A stretch of DNA of 64,000 nt, from assembly GCA_947649365.1 (NCBI GenBank), contig CANSRH010000001.1:1-64000 (forward strand), written 5' to 3'. Each line of letters starts with the position of its first letter. Positions within the stretch are counted from its first letter, which is position 1. Positions 8,702-16,336 of this stretch are shown piece by piece. Source of the DNA: an uncultured Mycoplasmatota bacterium (GTDB lineage Bacteria > Bacillota_I > Bacilli_A > RF39 > UBA660). The notes below the pieces were generated by a model, which ran no database searches, was not told the origin of the DNA, and saw nothing but the letters and a program-made list of their open reading frames with translations. Both the position numbers and the translations under genes were made by a program.

Positions 8702-10633
8702 CTAATTTTCTATATCAATAAATTTTCCTGTTTTACTACTCCAATGCTTTATTGTTCTATCAATATATTTATCTGAAATCAACTTTAAATTTTCACCTCT
8801 AACATGCTCAGTTAAAATAAGCTGAGGCATTATTCCTGTTTCTTTTTGAATAATATCAAACTCATCAAAAATTGTTTTAAAGATTCTACTGATTGCATCA
8901 ATATCATTTGATATATTATTCCCATTTGCAGAATTATAATCAGGAAAATAAATTTGACTTGGTTGATCAAAAAATAAAAATAATAACATAGGAGATTTTT
9001 CATGTCTTTTTGTAAATGAATGTAATAAGCTTAAAAACAATGCTATATGACATGATAACCAATTAGCACCACTTCCCATTTCACTATATCCTACTTTTTC
9101 TCCATCTTTAAAATTATACAAATCAAATGTTTCTAAATCAAATTTTAAATTTAATGGATAGAAATCCTCTTCAAAATCCAATGTTTGAGCAATTCTGTTC
9201 ATATTTGAATTTATTTCATCACTTATTTTTTGAATTTCACCTTTTAAGTTAAACTTTTCTAATATTTTCTTAAGTTCATCACTTTTTTCTGATAATTCTT
9301 TTAATCTATCACTATATCCCATATAAACCTTATCTATCAAAATTTCTAAATAATACTTTATTCGAAGTTTTGCATTAATTTTCTTTTCTTCTTTGTCAAC
9401 TAACTCATTATTATTTAAGTAGTGATCTTCTATATACTTTTTCTCCTTATAAAGGAATTTTAACTTTTTATTTTTATCATTTAGCAATTTTGAAAGTTTT
9501 CTTTTCTCCTCAAGAAAATGCTTGTTAGTTGCACATGCAAAATTTCTTTCTAATTTTAATTTATTTTTACTTTTTATCATTTCTTCAAAATCTGCATTTA
9601 TTTCATCTACAAAATTTTTACAAATAGGACAAATATACTTTTCATCATTATGACTAAGATTTGCTATCTCAATAGCACTATCTATACTATCTAAATATGA
9701 GAAAATATCATGATTTGTATCATTTATACTATCTATTTTTAGTTTTATATCAGAAATTTCTATACTTAAACTTTCAATATCGTGTTTAATACTTGCATAA
9801 TTATCTACTATGTCTTTATTGATAAAATTAAAATCATCAGATGGCAAATTACTTGCAAATTTTATTAATCCATCAGTATCTAACTTTCCAACATACTCGG
9901 GAACATCTTGACCAATCAAAGCATAATACTCAGTTAATAAAGGAAACAATTCTTCTAACATTTTATGATAAGATTTTTCTTCTAATTCTTTTCTTCGAGT
10001 AACATTTCTAATTTCCTGTTCTATTTCTTTTAATTCTATTAAAGTAGAATAATACTGCTGATCAACTATTCCAGCAAATATTGGAAATTGCTCAATTACC
10101 TGCATTCTTTTTTCGCTATCGGTAAATCTACTAAATAAAACAAATTTATTTGCTATATTACTTTGATGCTGAAACACATATGAAAGCATATTCCTAATTG
10201 ATGCCTTTCCTTTATTTTGAATAAAAGGATTAGCATTTAAATTTGTTACTGTCAATCCTAAATTTTCTTCTATTATTTTTTGAATATCTTTAGGATTAGA
10301 GAAAGAGGTAAAATCATCAATATTAATATTATCAATAATAACTTCCGAAGAGTCAAACGTTAAAGCCATTTTACCATCTGAAGCTCTCCTAGCAATTATC
10401 ATCGCTTTTTCACCTATACAAATAATTAATGTATATATTGTACCATAATTCTTTATAACACCTTTGGGTACTGGATTTCTACTAGAACATAAACAATAAT
10501 CAATGATTTCGATTAAAGCGCTCTTTCCTGTTTTAGATTCTCCAGTAATTATATTTATCCCCTTCTTAAATTCAAGCAAACTTTTTGAATTTTCATCTTT
10601 AAAAACTATAATTCCCTTAATATATTTATTCAT
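8702..10633 (-). CDS. DUF3732-type ABC/SMC-like ATPase of an ABC-3C system
   Basis: Walker A GESKTGKSALIEI, coiled coil with CPIC, GSGANWLSCHIALFLSLL signature, LFFDQPSQ Walker B. Confidence 0.8.
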   Translation of the reverse strand: MNKYIKGIIVFKDENSKSLLEFKKGINIITGESKTGKSALIEIIDYCLCSSRNPVPKGVIKNYGTIYTLIICIGEKAMIIARRASDGKMALTFDSSEVIIDNINIDDFTSFSNPKDIQKIIEENLGLTVTNLNANPFIQNKGKASIRNMLSYVFQHQSNIANKFVLFSRFTDSEKRMQVIEQFPIFAGIVDQQYYSTLIELKEIEQEIRNVTRRKELEEKSYHKMLEELFPLLTEYYALIGQDVPEYVGKLDTDGLIKFASNLPSDDFNFINKDIVDNYASIKHDIESLSIEISDIKLKIDSINDTNHDIFSYLDSIDSAIEIANLSHNDEKYICPICKNFVDEINADFEEMIKSKNKLKLERNFACATNKHFLEEKRKLSKLLNDKNKKLKFLYKEKKYIEDHYLNNNELVDKEEKKINAKLRIKYYLEILIDKVYMGYSDRLKELSEKSDELKKILEKFNLKGEIQKISDEINSNMNRIAQTLDFEEDFYPLNLKFDLETFDLYNFKDGEKVGYSEMGSGANWLSCHIALFLSLLHSFTKRHEKSPMLLFLFFDQPSQIYFPDYNSANGNNISNDIDAISRIFKTIFDEFDIIQKETGIMPQLILTEHVRGENLKLISDKYIDRTIKHWSSKTGKFIDIEN

Positions 10634-10634
10634 A

Positions 10635-11132
10635 TTAGATTCCTTTCATCAGTTCTAGAAATTCATTAATATTATTTTTTGATAAAATAACGCCTAAATA
10701 ATAAGATGATCTAATATACTCCTTGATGTCTTTATTTTTTATTCTTTCAAATGATTTATCAATGTTTTTATTAATTATAAATCCCTTTGAATCAATAGCT
10801 ATCTCATTTTTTGTACTTAAAATAATAATGACCTTTTGTGTTAAATTTATTAAATCAGTATTATTTTGAAAAATGCTATACAAGTCTATTTTTGAATTAA
10901 GACTAACTTGATTATTATAATATTTTTTATTAGATGCAAATAAAGAATATATATCGCTTCTATTGTTTGCACTATTAAGCTTCTTTCTACAGTCACCATT
11001 ATAAATAATAGGAAGAACAAACATTAAAACACTGTAATGCAAATCTTTTTGATATCCACAAATAAAACTATGAATAATTTCACTTGAAAAAAAAGGACTA
11101 TTTATTATTCTATTTATTTCAATTGCACCCAT
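10635..11132 (-). CDS. three-component ABC system middle component
   Basis: NSPFFSSEIIHSFICGYQK..LHYSVLMFVLPIIY pattern; sits between ATPase and nuclease-like gene. Confidence 0.75.
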   Translation of the reverse strand: MGAIEINRIINSPFFSSEIIHSFICGYQKDLHYSVLMFVLPIIYNGDCRKKLNSANNRSDIYSLFASNKKYYNNQVSLNSKIDLYSIFQNNTDLINLTQKVIIILSTKNEIAIDSKGFIINKNIDKSFERIKNKDIKEYIRSSYYLGVILSKNNINEFLELMKGI

Positions 11133-12265
11133 TACTTATCCTCCAAATGCCAGGTGAATTTATTACTATCAACCATATTATGCACTACTCCTCTCTTTAT
11201 TGATTCAGAATAAAAAATAAGTGAAGATTCGACTTTAGCATCCATTCCTTTATGATAAAAAACTTTCGAACCGTTTATAATATCTGCTATTGATTCAATC
11301 CTACACATATCTTTAATATTGTGTATCTTTAAATCTAAGTTATCAACATATTTATTATACTCTCCTGTAAATGCTGGATTCTTTTTAAATTGAGCATTAA
11401 GATTTACATTAGCTTTAAAATAGTCCATAATTGCTGAATCAATTTGTTCATCATACTCAATCCTTTTTATTTCTTTCACGAAATTTTTCTCTAAATATTG
11501 TAATTTTTCTTCTTCTGTAAGTTTATTGTTTGAAGCTAAATCATCAATTATAAATCCAACTTCTTTTACATTTGGTCTTAAACTACGTAAAATCTCAATA
11601 ATTTCATTATAGCTTATTTTCCAATCTTGTTTGTTCTTAACAACTGGAATATTAATTAAGTTTGCATATAAGCCATTAAAAAGTATTTCTTTTTCATTAT
11701 CTAAATAAAGCTTAAATATCTGTGCATTCATAACTTTCTTTTTTATATCCTTAAATCCTTCTTCATTACTTTCTATTCTAAATTTTTTCAATATTGTCTT
11801 TAATTCTGAGTAATTATCTTTAAAAAATATTAAGTCATAATATTTTTTTCTATCTTGATTAACTTGTTTTTTATTTTTATCTTCTTCGTATATTTTATAA
11901 ATAATTCTGTATTTTTCAAGTTCATCTAGCGCATTCCAATTATGAAATATACTAGTGTTCTTTATCTCAGAAGTAGTGTATAAAATTAAAGATTGACAAT
12001 TTAATGAAACATCTAAATTCAAAAGCCAATTATAAAGAGTTTTCCAAAAATCATCACTACGAGGGGTTAAATTATTTGAACAATCATGATATTTTATTTC
12101 ATATTGTTCTATAACATTTTCTTCATTATCTAATATTGTTACATCTCCTAGTGATTCTACTATAATTGAACCATTGTCTAGAACTAGGCATTTTGCTGCT
12201 GCAAACATATATTGATAAAAGTAACCCATTATCTGATCTGTGGCATCTTGTTTTTTTCTTGACAT
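11132..12265 (-). CDS. ABC-3C third component with Cap4/DUF4297-like PD-(D/E)xK nuclease N-terminus
   Basis: GYFYQYMFAAAKCL...IIVESLGDVTI...EQYEIKYHD; operonic overlap. Confidence 0.65.
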   Translation of the reverse strand: MSRKKQDATDQIMGYFYQYMFAAAKCLVLDNGSIIVESLGDVTILDNEENVIEQYEIKYHDCSNNLTPRSDDFWKTLYNWLLNLDVSLNCQSLILYTTSEIKNTSIFHNWNALDELEKYRIIYKIYEEDKNKKQVNQDRKKYYDLIFFKDNYSELKTILKKFRIESNEEGFKDIKKKVMNAQIFKLYLDNEKEILFNGLYANLINIPVVKNKQDWKISYNEIIEILRSLRPNVKEVGFIIDDLASNNKLTEEEKLQYLEKNFVKEIKRIEYDEQIDSAIMDYFKANVNLNAQFKKNPAFTGEYNKYVDNLDLKIHNIKDMCRIESIADIINGSKVFYHKGMDAKVESSLIFYSESIKRGVVHNMVDSNKFTWHLEDK

Positions 12266-12336
12266 TTATTATCACCTCAAAACTCTAAATATGAATTTAT
12301 TTTTGAGATTTATTATAACACATTTTCAAATTTTTT

Positions 12337-13374
12337 CTAATCATTTATGTCATTATTCTTCATATCTGCTATAAATATATCAAAATCTGATTCAAATAGT
12401 TTATCCTGTGTTACTCTATATTTTTCAAATTCACTTAATGCTTTATCAACAGCTATCTCATGTGATATTTTACCTGCATCTTTTAAAATATCTAAATCGT
12501 CTGCTAGTAAATATTTATCTATTCTTGTACTCCAATCTTCCATAGTCATAGGTATATGTCTTTCTGCCCTTCGTTCTGCAAGTTCTAAAAATGCATTCAC
12601 TATTCTTTCTAAATCTTTTATTTCTTCTTTAGTTAAATAATTTTTAGCAATTATAACATCAGATTCCATTATTTTTCCTTTTGGAGAATTCTTCCAAGAA
12701 GTTAAATTCATATTTTGTTTTGTATGATCTGCTCTATTATAGATAATCTCTGCTGCAGTTTGATGAGTGATGGCATAATGCATTTTATTTTGTACTTTTT
12801 TAAAAAACTCAATAGTCGTTGGGGCTTTAGCATCATAATCAATACTCGTAGCATAAATATCGGTAATTTTTTGATAAAATCTTCTTTCACTTAAACGAAT
12901 TTCTCTAATTTCTTCTAAAAGTTTTTCAAAGTAATCTTTATTTAAAAATGAGCCATTTTCCATTCTTTTTCTATCTAATACATATCCTTCAATAGTAAAT
13001 TTCTTTAAAACACTAGTTGCCCATCTTCTAAATTGCGTAGCTCTTCTAGAATTAACTCTATAACCTACAGATATAATAGCATCTAAACTATAAAATTTCA
13101 TTTTTCTTTTTACTTTTCTATTGCCTTCAGTTTGAACTATTGAAATTTCTTCAATAGTTGAATTTATATCTAACTCATTTTCATCAAATATATTTTTCAA
13201 ATGAACATTAATATTATCAATTCCTGTATTAAAAAGTTCAGCCATTGCTTTTTGTGTCATCCATAAATTCTCATTTTCATATCTAACTGAAATACCCTTT
13301 TCTTGCTCTTGAGTTTTAAAAACTAAAAATTCTTCTGTACTACTAATAACTTCTAAATTATTCAAAATAACCAT
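12337..13374 (-). CDS. RhuM family protein (copy 1, on element A)
   Basis: ENENLWMTQKAMAELF...FYSLDAIISVGYRVNSRRATQFRRWA...IYATSIDYD. Confidence 0.85.
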   Translation of the reverse strand: MVILNNLEVISSTEEFLVFKTQEQEKGISVRYENENLWMTQKAMAELFNTGIDNINVHLKNIFDENELDINSTIEEISIVQTEGNRKVKRKMKFYSLDAIISVGYRVNSRRATQFRRWATSVLKKFTIEGYVLDRKRMENGSFLNKDYFEKLLEEIREIRLSERRFYQKITDIYATSIDYDAKAPTTIEFFKKVQNKMHYAITHQTAAEIIYNRADHTKQNMNLTSWKNSPKGKIMESDVIIAKNYLTKEEIKDLERIVNAFLELAERRAERHIPMTMEDWSTRIDKYLLADDLDILKDAGKISHEIAVDKALSEFEKYRVTQDKLFESDFDIFIADMKNNDIND

Positions 13375-13454
13375 CCCCTTCTTTTTAATCTTAAATAGGA
13401 CTAGGATTATATTATATCAGATTTAAATTAGACAATAAATGATTTTAATTACTA

Positions 13455-13500
13455 AAAAATATTTCTCCGTCTGTCCTTAATCGGCGTAATTATGGGTGAA
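13455..13500 (+). other. attR of element A (GG core at 13483-13484)
   Basis: atttctccgtctgtccttaatcGGcgtaattatggg. Confidence 0.75.
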
Positions 13501-13662
13501 TTTTTGGTTAGTAAAAAAGGTATTGGATACTTAATCATTTATGGAACACAAGTTTTTAATTTAAATATTGTTATGAGTGGTATTGCTATTCTTATTTTTA
13601 TCTCTTTTGTTTTGTATCAACTGATTGATAAATTAGAGAAAATTTTATTAAAAGAAAAGTAA
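13485..13662 (+). pseudogene. ABC transporter permease, 3' portion beyond element A
   Basis: Reads (G)VIMGEFLVSKKGIGYLIIYGTQVFNLNIVMSGIAILIFISFVLYQLIDKLEKILLKEK stop. Confidence 0.9.
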
Positions 13663-13695
13663 GTAACTTTGAATTCTCAAAAGTTACTTACTTTT
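13655..13695. terminator. bidirectional terminator hairpin
   Basis: AAAAGTAAGTAACTTT...AAAAGTTACTTACTTTT. Confidence 0.8.
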
Positions 13696-14040
13696 TTAAT
13701 TTATATATTCATGCTGTTCACTTGTCCATGCTGGTGTACAAGACACTGCTGCTTCGAAGTTACCATTAAAAGCATAGCATTCATTTTTATTAATAAGTAT
13801 TACATCTCCTTGTTGAAAATTTATTATTTCATCACTATCTTTCACGTACATAGTTCCACTTCCATTGATAATATATAACAATTCTTTACAATTTGTATTT
13901 ACTTGAAATCCTTTTTTGGGGCTTCTACTATTTATTTTTATTACTGCAAAATTTATATCTTTATCAGTTGAAGGATAATCCATGCCTGAATAGCCATCTC
14001 CACTATAAAACTCCGCTTGTTCTTTTTTTATAAATTCCAT
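13696..14040 (-). CDS. cupin-domain protein
   Basis: ELLYIINGSGTMYVKDSDEIINFQQGDVILINKNECYAF. Confidence 0.75.
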   Translation of the reverse strand: MEFIKKEQAEFYSGDGYSGMDYPSTDKDINFAVIKINSRSPKKGFQVNTNCKELLYIINGSGTMYVKDSDEIINFQQGDVILINKNECYAFNGNFEAAVSCTPAWTSEQHEYIN

Positions 14041-14074
14041 TTCCTTCTTTCCTTTCTTTAGTATGTATTTTACA

Positions 14075-14122
14075 TGTTCCTTTCTCCATACAAAAAGCTT
14101 ATTCTGTATGGAGAAAGGAACA
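14075..14122. repeat. perfect 18-bp inverted repeat with 12-nt loop
   Basis: TGTTCCTTTCTCCATACA - AAAAGCTTATTC - TGTATGGAGAAAGGAACA. Confidence 0.9.
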
Positions 14123-14129
14123 GTATTCT

Positions 14130-14306
14130 TGTATAGAAATAATATGACCTAGTTTCACTTGTCTTTCAGCAATATCTGAACACAAACATATTAAATTATT
14201 AAGTTCTTTTATTTCTTCTAATAGATAATTTTTTAGCAATTACAACATCTGTTTCAAATATTTTTACCATCAGTGCATTTTTCCATTCATTTAATCCCAA
14301 ATGACA
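14130..14306 (-). pseudogene. RhuM fragment
   Basis: LGLNEWKNA..., KIFETDVVIAKK..., EEIKELNNLICLCSDIAER in shifted frames, alignable to intact RhuM copies. Confidence 0.65.
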
Positions 14307-15284
14307 TTAATTATCGTTATTTATTTCTTTTAGTTCAATATTCATAATTTTCAAATAATCTTTTTCGGCTTGTGTTAAATGATTTTTCATGTATTTATCG
14401 TATTCTTTATGTGCTTTTTTTAATGCTTCTTCATGTGAAATAGTTCCTTTCGAATTTAATATATCATTATGCGTCATTTTCAAGAAACTATCTAGCTCTT
14501 CTTTCCAATCTTGCATTGTCATTATTTTTCTTTTTAAAGCATTAATTTCCGCTACATCAAGATACGCCGAAACCAATCTATTTAGAATTTGCAATTCTTC
14601 ATACGTTAAATAGTTTTTAGCAATTTCGGTTTCTTTTCTTGTAGGCATATCTCCTTTAAAATTCGTAAGTCCTATATTATTCTTACTACTATCAGCTCTA
14701 TTATAAACTATTTCGGCTGCTGTATTCTTTGAAATTGCATAATGCATTTTATTTTGCACTGTTTTAAAAAAATCAATTGTAATTTCTTTTTTAGGATTAT
14801 AATCAATTGAAGTAGCATATATATCTAATATTTTTCTCCAAAATACTTTTTCACTTGATCTTATATCTCTTATTTTATCAAGAAGTTCATCAAAATATGG
14901 ATCATTTCCATTATTTTTAAATCTTTCAACATTCAAATTATATCCTTTTACTAAATATTCTTTTATCTTTTCATTAGCCCATATTCTAAATTTAGTTCCT
15001 TGATTCGATTTTACACGAAATCCAACTGCAATTATCATATCAAGATTATAATAATTCGTTGGTTTTGTAGAAAATTCGGAATTTCCGAATTTTCTCATAG
15101 TATTTGTCTCTAATAATTCATTTTCTAAATATATATTTTTTATATGTTCATTAATCGTTGATTTAGCTTTATTATATAACTTACTTATTTGTTCTTGTGT
15201 AAGCCAAATATTTTCATCTTCTAACATAACTTCAACTTTTATATCATTATCTAATTCATATATTAAAAAATTATTTTCTTTCAT
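14307..15284 (-). CDS. RhuM family protein (copy 2)
   Basis: ENIWLTQEQISKLYN...YYNLDMIIAVGFRVKSNQGTKFRIWA...IYATSIDYN. Confidence 0.85.
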   Translation of the reverse strand: MKENNFLIYELDNDIKVEVMLEDENIWLTQEQISKLYNKAKSTINEHIKNIYLENELLETNTMRKFGNSEFSTKPTNYYNLDMIIAVGFRVKSNQGTKFRIWANEKIKEYLVKGYNLNVERFKNNGNDPYFDELLDKIRDIRSSEKVFWRKILDIYATSIDYNPKKEITIDFFKTVQNKMHYAISKNTAAEIVYNRADSSKNNIGLTNFKGDMPTRKETEIAKNYLTYEELQILNRLVSAYLDVAEINALKRKIMTMQDWKEELDSFLKMTHNDILNSKGTISHEEALKKAHKEYDKYMKNHLTQAEKDYLKIMNIELKEINNDN

Positions 15285-15361
15285 ATATCATAATCTCCTT
15301 GAAAATAATAGAAATTTTAATAGTTAAAACTCCATTATCTTTTATATTAAGTCGTTTATTA

Positions 15362-15574
15362 TCATATTCTCGAATTCATGTCATTTCGATTTCTTTCTTT
15401 TTGAACTACTCTAATTTTTTGAGTAGTTGAATTTTCTTTTGATTCATAAATTTCATTTAAGTAATAACTAAGTGTATTGGTTTTAACATTAAATAGTTCT
15501 GCCATATTTTTTGAGATTAACCAAAAAATCTTCATTCTCATAAAGTACCTCAATAAACTTATTTGTATTTGCAC
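15362..15574 (-). pseudogene. RhuM N-terminal fragment
   Basis: NMAELFNVKTNTLSYYLNEIYESKENSTTQKIRVVQKERNR matches RhuM N-terminal region, then truncates. Confidence 0.6.
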
Positions 15575-15689
15575 TTTGCTATAAAATTAAATCTTTTAGT
15601 TTTGTCTATTTGCATTTTACAATTCTCCCTTACAATAAATCAATATATCTACCAAAATCACAATGATTATAAATTTCTCTAGGTATAAG

Positions 15690-16223
15690 GCTCTGTTAAA
15701 CTTAATACTTTCATCACTTTACCTCTTTAAAAGCATTTCTACTCCATAACCAAAGTGGAGTATGAATATCAATTGGTTTATATTTTGTTCCCTTAAATAA
15801 CTCATTCCATCTGTCAATGACTATCAATTGGACATCATTTCTATTTAATTCCTTATCTGTAATCAGTCCTAATTTGTGTGTTGCTTTTGTTTTTGTAAAA
15901 CTACTTTATATTTAGTAAGTGCATATTGTACTTCTTCAAAATTTTTTTTCTAAGCATAGTTTTGGGTTAAATACAAATCTTGTTTCTTTATCTTCAAAAG
16001 TTTTGTTAGCACTTTCCCACAATGTATAAGAATTTCTTTTATAGTTTAATGCCATTGGCAAAGTAAAATATAAATAATTTTCTAAAGAGGATTTTTCAAA
16101 ATGAGGATTTATATCTTCTGGCATTACCTCACCACCAAGTTCTCCTTTTTTATACATTAAAATTAATTTTTCAACTGTACCCAATAGTTTATCTTTATTT
16201 AATAGCATATCATTCACTTCCAT
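15690..16223 (-). pseudogene. decayed uncharacterized gene (about 160 codons, frameshifted/deleted)
   Basis: MLLNKDKLLGTVEKLILMYKKGELGGEVMPED...CLEKKF stop at an A8 run; downstream frame EEVQYALTKYKVVLQKQKQHTN and KELNRNDVQLIVIDRWNELFKGTKYKPIDIHTPLWLWSRNAFKEVK. Confidence 0.5.
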
Positions 16224-16294
16224 TTTAATTTCTTATCTTTCAGATATTTCTTCTATTATATCATGTTCTGTTCTATTTACTTTTAAATATCATA

Positions 16295-16333
16295 AAAAAG
16301 TAAGTAACAATCATTGAAAAGTTACTTACTTTT
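16295..16333. terminator. hairpin terminator, stem near-identical to the one at 13655
   Basis: AAAAAGTAAGTAAC...GTTACTTACTTTT. Confidence 0.75.
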
Positions 16334-16336
16334 ATT

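Larger units (their letters stand above)
7032..13484. mobile_element. element A: about 6.45 kb serine-recombinase element with ABC-3C operon and rhuM
   Basis: Splits a permease ORF; recombinase at one end; reconstructed attB restores frame; reconstructed attP has inverted arms. Confidence 0.88.
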
